A stretch of 5,916 nt of DNA, from contig JARYMD010000285.1 in assembly GCA_029907285.1 (NCBI GenBank), positions 1-5,916 of the forward strand, given 5' to 3'. This document shows, in pieces, positions 1-5,748 of the stretch. The stretch comes from Verrucomicrobiota bacterium. Lineage in GTDB: Bacteria > Verrucomicrobiota > Verrucomicrobiia > Limisphaerales > J093. Position numbers and translations under genes: made by a program. Within the stretch, counting starts at the first letter, position 1, and every line of letters starts with the position of its first letter. Under the pieces are notes generated by a model, which did no database searches, was not told the DNA's origin, and worked only from the letters and a program-made list of their open reading frames with translations.

Positions 1-172
1 TGTATGGCTACAAATGAAATGGTAAACTGCTCCAACCAATTATTGATGAATGGCTTGTGAAGAATAATAGAAAGAAAGCGCGCTTTGACACACCGCAGGC
101 ATGGCAGAGCCGGTCTGAGGCCCGCCTCGGTAATGATGGAATGATTTGCGACGGTGACGCAGATTCTCCATT
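1..172. other. upstream region without a recognised gene
   Basis: I see no convincing gene here. One + frame is open from the left edge to a TGA at 58-60 (19 codons); it could be the tail of an upstream gene but matches nothing I know. The stretch holds a 12-bp palindrome at 75-86 that overlaps a perfect TTGACA at 85-90. No acceptable -10 box lies 15-19 bases after that TTGACA. A weaker -10-like AATAAT sits at 63-68. A small hairpin (CTGAGG, loop CCCG, CCTCGG, one G-U pair) spans 115-130 and has no T-run after it, so I do not call it a terminator. The promoter of the three-gene unit probably lies here, but I cannot place it. Confidence 0.4.
75..86. repeat. perfect 12-bp palindrome overlapping a -35-like hexamer
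   Basis: AAAGCGCGCTTT equals its own reverse complement. Its last two T's are the first two bases of TTGACA (85-90), a full match to the sigma-70 -35 consensus. It lies about 90 bases before the first start codon. The layout would suit a dimeric repressor's operator. However, no -10 box is found at the right distance, and a 12-bp palindrome can occur by chance, so a regulatory role is only a guess. Confidence 0.3.
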
Positions 173-2311
173 ATGATGGCAAGCATGGTCCGTCTCGTAG
201 TCTTTGCTCTTGGGATATCGAGTGTGGTTGCTCAACTGACGCTCCTGCGGGAATTGTTGGCGGCGTTCCATGGCAACGAACTCGCCCTGGGGGTTTTTCT
301 TGGCAACTGGCTGTTGTTGACCGGGGTTGGCGCTGCGATGGGGCGGCGTGCGAAAGGCGGACGGCGGGGTGAGCGGCGGTTGATCTTGGGACAACTGTGG
401 ATTGCAGTCACGCCGGTTTTGGGGTTGCTCGCCCTGCGGGTGCTGCGAGACACCATTTTTTTGCGTGGGGCTGAGGTTGGAGCACCGGCGGCGATGTTTG
501 GCAGCCTTGTGGTTCTGGGACCGTATTGTCTGATGTCGGGTTATCTACTGACACTTGCTGTTGCGCTGTTAAGTCACGTCGAAGGCGACAAGGGGCTGGG
601 GACGGTGTACGTTGCTGACAGCATCGGCAGTGTGATTGGGGGGCTGGCATTTACGTTTGTTTTGACGCGGTGGCTTGATCATTTCGCGATACTATGGTGC
701 GTGGGGTGGCTGGGCATTATCGTGGCTGCATATTGTGGGTATGTTTGGAGGAAAGAGCGGACAACACTGGTTTGGGCGTCGATAGCGGCGGCTTGGGTGG
801 TTGTCGGTATTTCAGGTGTGGACGATTGGTCCACGCGCCGTCAGTTTCCGGGTCAGGAGATTGTTTTTGCGGGGAATTCACCTTATGGGCGCGTGATTCT
901 GACGCGCGCGGACGGGCAACTGAATTTGAGCGCGAGCGGCGTGGCAACGCCGTTGGCTGCGGACCCGGCACGCGTTGAAGAAACGGTCCTGTGCGCTCTA
1001 GCGCAGCGGCCTGATGCGCGGCATGTGCTCCTGTTGGGTGGTGGAGTGACTGGAACGGGGCGGCTTTTGCTCGATCACGGTGTCGGTCGTGTTACTTATG
1101 TTGAACTTGATCCTTTGGTTTTGGAGTTGGGCCGCCGGTTTTTGCCCGGGAACGTCGAGGACCCGCGAATAGAGGTGTTGGCGACAGACGGACGCCGCCA
1201 TCTGCGATCAACCACGAAGAGGTACGACATCGTGATAATCGACACTCCGGACCCGGTAACATCACAACTGAACCGGTTATACACAGTTGAGTTTTTTGCT
1301 TGTGTCAAGAAGGTGTTGAACCTGAACGGCGTCATCGCATTTGGTCTCAGCAGGTACGAGAATACTGTGAGCCCTGAATTGGAACGGATTCTGGCCACGG
1401 CCCACAGGACGTTGCGTGAGGTGTTCGGCCGGGTGTTGATGTTGCCGCTTGGCCGCGTGTTTTTTGTCGCCTCGGACGGCGAACTGTGCGCGGATGTCGC
1501 CGAACGGCTTAGCACAAGTCCGGGGCAGATTCAGTGGATGAGAACTTCGTACCTGCGGGCAATGCTGAGCGAGGATCGAATGTCCGATATGCAGCGTGCG
1601 GCGTTGGCGCCTGCCATGCTGAACACGGATTTTCGGCCTGTGCTGTATTTCCTGCATTTACGGCACTGGCTGAGCCAGTTTGGGAAAGAGCCGACCGTGT
1701 TTGTTGTGCTGCTTGCAGTGGCCATTGCGTTGTATGTGTGGCGGTTGGGGACTGTATCGAGGGCGGTGCTTGCGTCTGGGGTGGCGGCATCTTCGTTGGA
1801 GGTTGCATTGCTATTAGCTGTGCAAGTTGCGTGCGGTGCGCTGTATCAACAGTTGGGATTTGTGGTGGCGGTATTCATGGCCGGACTTGCCATGGGCGGC
1901 TGGCTTGGCCGTGAGGCGCTGTGGTTGTCTCCGAAGCGAAGTTTGGGTCGGCTTGTTACGGGCATTGGGCTTTACGCGGTTGTGTTGCCGTGGGCGCTTC
2001 AGTGGATAGCGGGTGGGGCGGGTGGCGTGGTTGGAATGGGTGTTGCAATGGGATGGTTTCTGTTCTTGACTGCGATTCTTGCGGTGCTGGTGGGAGCAGT
2101 GTTTCCCGTCGCCGGGCGGGCGCTGGCGGCGGAATTTGTGAGTTCAGCTTCGAGATTATACACAGCAGATTTTGTTGGGGCATGGCTGGGTGCCGTTTTG
2201 GCGGGTGCGGTGTTGATACCGGTCATTGGAGTCACAGGCATGTGCAGGGCGGTGGCGGTTTTCGTCATTGCATGTGGGATTGCGGTTCTGGCAGCGAAAC
2301 GGGTTAAATGA
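173..2311 (+). CDS. membrane-embedded spermidine synthase-like protein (fused MFS-like/SpeE-like family)
   Basis: This 712-residue protein has about seven hydrophobic helices (roughly residues 6-215), a soluble Rossmann-type methyltransferase/aminopropyltransferase domain (about 230-450), then about seven more helices (508-707). The soluble domain shows a nucleotide-binding GGG (289-291), an acidic ELD at the end of the next strand (311-313), TDG (338-340), DTPDP (357-361) in the place of the spermidine synthase DxxDP catalytic loop, and a following LYTVEFF segment. NTDFRP (484-489) after the domain is typical of this fused family. Characterised spermidine synthases move an aminopropyl group from decarboxylated AdoMet to putrescine. 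Here the usual GGGDGG reads GGGVTG and the YHE motif is replaced by VEE, so the true substrate is uncertain. The start could be ATG 173, 176 or 185; none has a clear ribosome site. It probably leads an operon with the next two genes, the first of which begins 54 bases on. Confidence 0.88.
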   Translation: MMASMVRLVVFALGISSVVAQLTLLRELLAAFHGNELALGVFLGNWLLLTGVGAAMGRRAKGGRRGERRLILGQLWIAVTPVLGLLALRVLRDTIFLRGAEVGAPAAMFGSLVVLGPYCLMSGYLLTLAVALLSHVEGDKGLGTVYVADSIGSVIGGLAFTFVLTRWLDHFAILWCVGWLGIIVAAYCGYVWRKERTTLVWASIAAAWVVVGISGVDDWSTRRQFPGQEIVFAGNSPYGRVILTRADGQLNLSASGVATPLAADPARVEETVLCALAQRPDARHVLLLGGGVTGTGRLLLDHGVGRVTYVELDPLVLELGRRFLPGNVEDPRIEVLATDGRRHLRSTTKRYDIVIIDTPDPVTSQLNRLYTVEFFACVKKVLNLNGVIAFGLSRYENTVSPELERILATAHRTLREVFGRVLMLPLGRVFFVASDGELCADVAERLSTSPGQIQWMRTSYLRAMLSEDRMSDMQRAALAPAMLNTDFRPVLYFLHLRHWLSQFGKEPTVFVVLLAVAIALYVWRLGTVSRAVLASGVAASSLEVALLLAVQVACGALYQQLGFVVAVFMAGLAMGGWLGREALWLSPKRSLGRLVTGIGLYAVVLPWALQWIAGGAGGVVGMGVAMGWFLFLTAILAVLVGAVFPVAGRALAAEFVSSASRLYTADFVGAWLGAVLAGAVLIPVIGVTGMCRAVAVFVIACGIAVLAAKRVK

Positions 2312-2365
2312 TCTCAGTTGGGCCGGGTTGGTAAAAACCATGAGCATTAAAGGTTAAAGTGGCGA

Positions 2366-2671
2366 GTGATGTCTGTGCAAATGTTCCAGCGTGGTGGTGC
2401 GATAATGCTGAAGACTGTCAGGTGGAGTGGATGGCCGCTATTGGCAGTGGTGATCGGATTCATCGTGACAGGCTATGCGACAAGCGGGCGGTACGGCATG
2501 GGCAAGCTGATTGACGCTCGAACGGCGATGGCGGTGCACAAGCTGTTGCATTTGCCGCTGCTGGTTCTGTTGCTTGTGCATGCGTTGCCGGCGATGTATC
2601 TTGCTGTTCGTCGATGGGGATTGTTTGCAAAGGCTAGCCGCATCAAATGCAATCCAGAGAGTCAGACCTGA
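2366..2671 (+). CDS. small two-helix membrane protein, possible haem b-binding subunit
   Basis: This 101-residue protein has two hydrophobic helices, about residues 21-38 and 61-80, joined by a short polar loop, and a basic tail (RRW at 82-84). Its second half carries H58, H62 and H72. H58 and H72 are 14 apart, the kind of spacing that ligates haem in b-type cytochromes and in small ferric-reductase or DUF4405-like membrane proteins. I do not recognise a specific family, so haem binding is inference. The GTG at 2366 is followed at once by ATG 2369; ATG 2381 and ATG 2405 (giving 88 residues and still including both helices) are also possible, and no start has a strong ribosome site. It sits between the spermidine synthase-like gene and the radical SAM gene in the same direction. 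An electron-transfer or anchoring role for the radical SAM partner is conceivable. Confidence 0.75.
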   Translation: MMSVQMFQRGGAIMLKTVRWSGWPLLAVVIGFIVTGYATSGRYGMGKLIDARTAMAVHKLLHLPLLVLLLVHALPAMYLAVRRWGLFAKASRIKCNPESQT

Positions 2672-2683
2672 TCGCGGATGCCC

Positions 2684-2691
2684 GGGGGCGG
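2684..2691 (+). promoter_or_regulatory. ribosome-binding site supporting the ATG at 2698
   Basis: GGGGGCGG ends six bases before the ATG at 2698. It is G-rich and roughly Shine-Dalgarno-like, and better than anything before the in-frame ATG at 2647. It favours the later start, which also removes a 25-base overlap with the upstream gene and puts the twin arginines at residues 3-4. Confidence 0.4.
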
Positions 2692-2697
2692 CAACTG

Positions 2698-3951
2698 ATG
2701 AACCGACGCAACGCGCTTCGGGTGGGGGGCGTGACCTGTGGCGCGTTGCTTGGCGCAGCGTCCATTTGGTCTCTGTTTCGGAAGGTAACCCGTGACACAG
2801 AACCGGCGGACGTTTTCAGGGGCGACGCTCCGAGCGACGAAGTATGGGCGCTATGGCAAAAGCGCGGATGGGTCAAGGAAGCAAGGCACTACATCAAACT
2901 TGAGCGCAACGTCCAGTGCAAGGTTTGCCCAAACAACTGCGTGCTCGAGCCCGGCGATAGAAGTCACTGCAGGAACAAGGTGAATCGGGATGGGACACTT
3001 TGGACGATGGCGTACGCAAACCCTTGCACTTTTCACGTCGATCCGGTCGAGAAAAAACCATTGTTTCATTTTCTGCCGGGCACGATGACATTTTCTCTCA
3101 CGACATCAGGTTGTGTATTTAGATGTCTGAACTGCCAGAACTGGGAAATCTCACAAAAGAAACCCGAGGAAACCAAAGACCCGCGCGGTCCGGAGTACCA
3201 GCTCAGAACGCCTGTTCCCTCATCTCTCACGCTCGGGCAATTGCGCGCTCTGAGCTTGTTTCCCGAGGATATCGCGGCGGTTGCGGATGAATTGGGGTGT
3301 CCATCGGTTTCGTACACCTATGGAGAGCCCACGGCGTATTACGAATATGCGCAGGATTGTTCGAGAGCCGTGCGGGAGAGGAAGCTCAAGAACATCATTG
3401 TGAGCTGCGGGTCGATTGAAGAACGCCCGTTGCGTGATCTTGCGCAGTATATCGACGCTGCTCACATCGATTTGAAGGGTTTCGATGATGAGACATACCG
3501 CAAACTTAACTCGGGCAGGCTCGATCCGATTCTGAAAGCGCTTAAGACCCTGAAATCAATGGGCGTGTGGGTCGAGGTCATCAACCTGATGGTTCCGACC
3601 TATACGGACAACATCGAGGTCGTGAAACGGATGTGTGGTTGGCTGGTCGAGAACGTTGGTCCTGACACACCCCTGCATTTCTCGAGGTTTCATCCGCAAC
3701 ACAAGCTCACACACCTGCCGCCAACGCCGGTGAACACCCTGCTGCGTGCCCGTGAAGTTGCCAGGGCTGCGGGGCTTCATTTTGTGTACATAGGGAATGT
3801 TCTTGGAGTGCCCGAGGCGGAAACGACGTTTTGTCCGAACTGCAAACGTGCGATAATCGAGCGCGACATCTACGCGATAAAATCTTTGAAAATCGACAAC
3901 GGCAAGTGCGGTTATTGCCAAAGCGTGGTGGCGGGTGTGTGGAAAGCATAG
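2698..3951 (+). CDS. AmrS-like radical SAM enzyme with twin-arginine/membrane leader
   Basis: The product is 417 residues from ATG 2698 (434 from ATG 2647). Residues 2-27 read NRRNALRVGG and then a hydrophobic stretch, a twin-arginine signal or membrane anchor. A cysteine cluster follows (C74, C77, C81, C91). The radical SAM CX3CX2C motif is C139, C143 and C146, followed by QNWEISQ, characteristic of the AmrS/PflA-like branch (COG1180). YTYGEPT (206-212) and HIDLKG (256-261) are further core motifs. A C-terminal CPNC...CGYC pair (C379, C382, C404, C407) resembles the family's terminal zinc or Fe-S knuckle. Such enzymes bind a [4Fe-4S] cluster and cleave SAM to a 5'-deoxyadenosyl radical; the substrate of AmrS is not known to me. 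It is longer than usual for the family, because of the leader and an extra segment after the cluster motif. It lies 26 bases after the small membrane protein gene, probably in one operon. No AMMECR1 or Memo gene is in the window. Confidence 0.88.
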   Translation: MNRRNALRVGGVTCGALLGAASIWSLFRKVTRDTEPADVFRGDAPSDEVWALWQKRGWVKEARHYIKLERNVQCKVCPNNCVLEPGDRSHCRNKVNRDGTLWTMAYANPCTFHVDPVEKKPLFHFLPGTMTFSLTTSGCVFRCLNCQNWEISQKKPEETKDPRGPEYQLRTPVPSSLTLGQLRALSLFPEDIAAVADELGCPSVSYTYGEPTAYYEYAQDCSRAVRERKLKNIIVSCGSIEERPLRDLAQYIDAAHIDLKGFDDETYRKLNSGRLDPILKALKTLKSMGVWVEVINLMVPTYTDNIEVVKRMCGWLVENVGPDTPLHFSRFHPQHKLTHLPPTPVNTLLRAREVARAAGLHFVYIGNVLGVPEAETTFCPNCKRAIIERDIYAIKSLKIDNGKCGYCQSVVAGVWKA

Positions 3952-4222
3952 CCCGGGAACCTCACCTGAGTCACAGGTTTGTTTGCTTCTGGCCAATCGG
4001 CCGGTGAGGTTTGCAGCTTGGTTGGTATGGCGCGGGGTTTCGGCCGTGTTTCGCATATTTCGTGGTTGAAAACAGCGCGATGCAATCCGGGCAAGCCTAT
4101 TACCTTTGTTGGCACCTTGGAGGAAACCTTTGCCCGCCACGCTGTCTCTTATAGAGGAGTTGGTGGCCAGATTACGATTGGCTTTCGAGGCTGGAGCTGG
4201 GTAAACTCCGTGCAACAAGCTT
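3952..4222. other. intergenic gap between radical SAM gene and galM
   Basis: These 271 bases hold no gene I would defend. The first part contains a 9-bp inverted repeat with alternative hairpins (3958-4011). A strong GGAGG at 4119-4123 precedes a possible TTG-started 24-codon frame (4130-4204) that ends 18 bases before galM. Several T-rich hexamers (TTGAAA at 4066, TTGGCA at 4109) look like -35 boxes, but none has a good -10 box at the right spacing. No T-run terminator follows the radical SAM gene. The size of the gap suggests that galM has its own promoter. Confidence 0.45.
3958..4011. repeat. 9-bp perfect inverted repeat with nested alternative hairpins
   Basis: AACCTCACC (3958-3966) is exactly complementary to GGTGAGGTT (4003-4011). 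The 36-base loop contains two further stems that share bases with the outer one: ACCTG (3964-3968) with CAGGT (3974-3978), and CTGGCC (3989-3994) with GGCCGG (3999-4004, one G-U pair). The structures compete, so only some can form together. It begins seven bases after the radical SAM stop codon and lacks a trailing T-run, so it is not a standard intrinsic terminator. It may stabilise the mRNA 3' end or be a protein site. Confidence 0.5.
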
Positions 4223-5353
4223 ATGAACACGACCACATTTTCATTTGCATCGATTGCAGCGTCCATGCTTATTGTCGCGGGTTTATGCGCGCCAATCTCT
4301 GCCAGCGCGGCCGGCATCGAGAAAGTGCCATTCGGACGAGCACAAGACGGGACGGAAGTTGATCTTTACATTTTGAAGAACGACAAGGGAATGATCGCCA
4401 AGATCATGACCTATGGTGCGTTGTTGACCGAACTGCACGTTCCGGACCGCGAGGGAAGGTTTGGGGACGTGGTGTTGGGTTTTGACAAGCTTGAGCCCTA
4501 TTTGAAAGGCCATCCGTATTTCGGCGCCACCATAGGGAGAGTGGGGAACCGCATCGCAAAGGGCAAGTTCACGCTCAACGGGAAGACCTACACCCTTGCG
4601 TGCAACGATGGACCAAATCATCTCCACGGGGGAGTGAAAGGGTTTGACAAGAGGGTTTGGCAGGCTGAACCGGTCAAGGTGGCAAACGGGGTTGCAGTCA
4701 AGTTCACCTACGTGAGTCCCGACGGCGAAGAAGGTTATCCGGGAACACTGACGGCCACTGTGGTTTATATCCTGACGAATGACAATGAGTTGCGGCTTGA
4801 TTACAGAGCCGAGACCGACAAACCCACGCCGGTGAACCTGACAAATCACAGTTACTGGAACCTCGCGACCGAGGGTGACATTTTGAATCATCATCTTGGG
4901 CTGCTCGCTGATCATTACACTCCTGTTGATGACACGTTGATTCCAACTGGCGAAATCGCGCCGGTCAAGGGCACGCCAATGGACTTCACTTTGGCGCACC
5001 CGATCGGAGACAGGCTGCTCGACCTCACAAACAGCCCGCGAGGCTACGATCACAATTATGTCCTCAACAGCAAAGGCAAGAAACTGGCGCTGGCGGCGAC
5101 CGTATATGAGCCGAAGTCAGGCCGCTTTATGGAGATTATCACTGACCAGCCGGGCATTCAGTTTTACAGCGGCAATTTCCTTGACGGGACCTTGACGGGC
5201 AAACACGGTGTCACATACCACAAGTACCACGGGTTTTGCCTTGAAACCCAGCATTTCCCGGACTCGGTCAATCATCCGAACTTCCCGTCGGTGATTCTGC
5301 GTCCGGGCAAAAAGTACAAGACAACAACAATCCACAAATTCAGCGTGCGGTAG
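4223..5353 (+). CDS. galM: exported aldose 1-epimerase (galactose mutarotase)
   Basis: This enzyme interconverts the alpha and beta anomers of galactose, glucose and related sugars. The 376 residues open with a signal peptide (hydrophobic core about 8-24, likely cleavage after the ASA or SAA near residues 27-30), so the mature enzyme of about 346 residues, normal for the family, should be periplasmic or secreted. Family motifs in order are GRVGNRI (105-111), NHLHGG with H135, NLTNHSYWNL with H209, the YDHNYV loop with D276, and GFCLETQHFPDS with E341. H135, H209, D276 and E341 correspond to the substrate-binding and acid/base residues of GalM; E341 is the expected general base. The start is ATG 4223; no ribosome site is visible, but the signal peptide supports it. 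No other galactose gene is in view, so its natural sugar is open; an exported copy suggests breakdown of extracellular oligosaccharides. The next gene begins 27 bases later. Confidence 0.93.
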   Translation: MNTTTFSFASIAASMLIVAGLCAPISASAAGIEKVPFGRAQDGTEVDLYILKNDKGMIAKIMTYGALLTELHVPDREGRFGDVVLGFDKLEPYLKGHPYFGATIGRVGNRIAKGKFTLNGKTYTLACNDGPNHLHGGVKGFDKRVWQAEPVKVANGVAVKFTYVSPDGEEGYPGTLTATVVYILTNDNELRLDYRAETDKPTPVNLTNHSYWNLATEGDILNHHLGLLADHYTPVDDTLIPTGEIAPVKGTPMDFTLAHPIGDRLLDLTNSPRGYDHNYVLNSKGKKLALAATVYEPKSGRFMEIITDQPGIQFYSGNFLDGTLTGKHGVTYHKYHGFCLETQHFPDSVNHPNFPSVILRPGKKYKTTTIHKFSVR

Positions 5354-5380
5354 TTGGCGTGCCGCGCATGATTTTCCGGA

Positions 5381-5656
5381 ATGCCAGCGCCTGATTTATG
5401 CCCAAACTGTGGAGCCGAGATTCCGCAAGGGGCAAAATGCTGCCCGGAATGTGGATCGGACGAAGAAACCGGTTGGTCTGAACAGGCGCGATACGATGCT
5501 CTTGATCTTCCGGATGACCAGTTCGATCACGACGATTTTGTAAGGCGCGAGTTCGAGCCGGACCGTGTCAAGCCCCGGGGAGTGCGTTGGTTTTGGTGGT
5601 TGGTGGCGGCGGGTGTGCTGGTGGCTTTTTTGGCGTTCACGCTGCGTTTCCGCTGA
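5381..5656 (+). CDS. zinc-ribbon protein with C-terminal membrane helix
   Basis: This 91-residue protein has three parts. At the N-terminus is a short zinc ribbon with ligands C7, C10, C21 and C24 (CPNC and CPEC knuckles ten residues apart). The middle is acidic (about 39-61, with several DD pairs and the order LPDD, FDHDDF, RREF). A basic patch then leads into one helix (69-88, starting WFWW) and a two-arginine end. The layout predicts a cytoplasmic metal-binding head on a tail anchor. I recall similar proteins in Verrucomicrobiota, with the same ribbon, acidic linker and helix, but know no function. The helix has no export signal before it. The ATG at 5381 has only GGA touching it, so initiation looks weak or coupled to galM, whose stop is 27 bases upstream. 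The Mpl-type gene begins 92 bases downstream. Confidence 0.82.
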   Translation: MPAPDLCPNCGAEIPQGAKCCPECGSDEETGWSEQARYDALDLPDDQFDHDDFVRREFEPDRVKPRGVRWFWWLVAAGVLVAFLAFTLRFR

Positions 5657-5748
5657 CCTTGGACAAGTCTTGGTTATTGGGGCGGAGCGTGGCTAGCGGT
5701 GAACAATTCCTTCTTTTCACTGAGGAATGCTGCGGCATCATAACACGC

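Noticed and set aside
8..394. Open frame of 128 codons on the - strand over the start of the SpeE-like gene
   Set aside because: The product is low-complexity and proline/glutamine-rich where it opposes the membrane gene, as expected for an antisense shadow.
173..2311. Strong G and T richness of the coding strand in the first gene compared with galM, as a sign of horizontal transfer
   Set aside because: A protein dominated by Val, Leu, Gly, Ala and Trp codons gives this bias by itself; it needs no foreign origin.
2698..3951. Pyruvate formate-lyase activating enzyme (PflA) as the name for the radical SAM gene
   Set aside because: The N-terminal cysteine cluster, the QNWEISQ segment and the C-terminal CPNC/CGYC knuckle fit AmrS-type proteins, and no pyruvate formate-lyase-like gene is nearby.
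3556..4317. Open frame of 253 codons on the - strand across the radical SAM 3' end, the gap and the galM start
   Set aside because: It is antisense to two well-supported genes, its translation shows no domain or motif I know, and its length is explained by the codon use of the opposite strand.
3979..4362. Open frame of 127 codons on the + strand through the gap into galM
   Set aside because: It overlaps the galM signal peptide region by about 140 bases in another frame, starts at TTG without a ribosome site, and resembles no family.
4283..5053. Open frame of 256 codons on the - strand inside galM
   Set aside because: It lies wholly within a gene with intact catalytic motifs, and its product is featureless.
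5345..5375. Hairpin (GTGCGG with CCGCGC, loop of 11) followed by ATGATTTT after galM
   Set aside because: The stem is only six pairs with one G-U, it overlaps the stop codon, and the T-run is four bases and displaced. It is too weak to call a terminator six bases before the next start codon.
5706..5728. Inverted repeat ATTCCTT/GAGGAAT before the Mpl-type gene
   Set aside because: It is seven pairs, AT-rich with one G-U and no T-run; such a hairpin is expected by chance.
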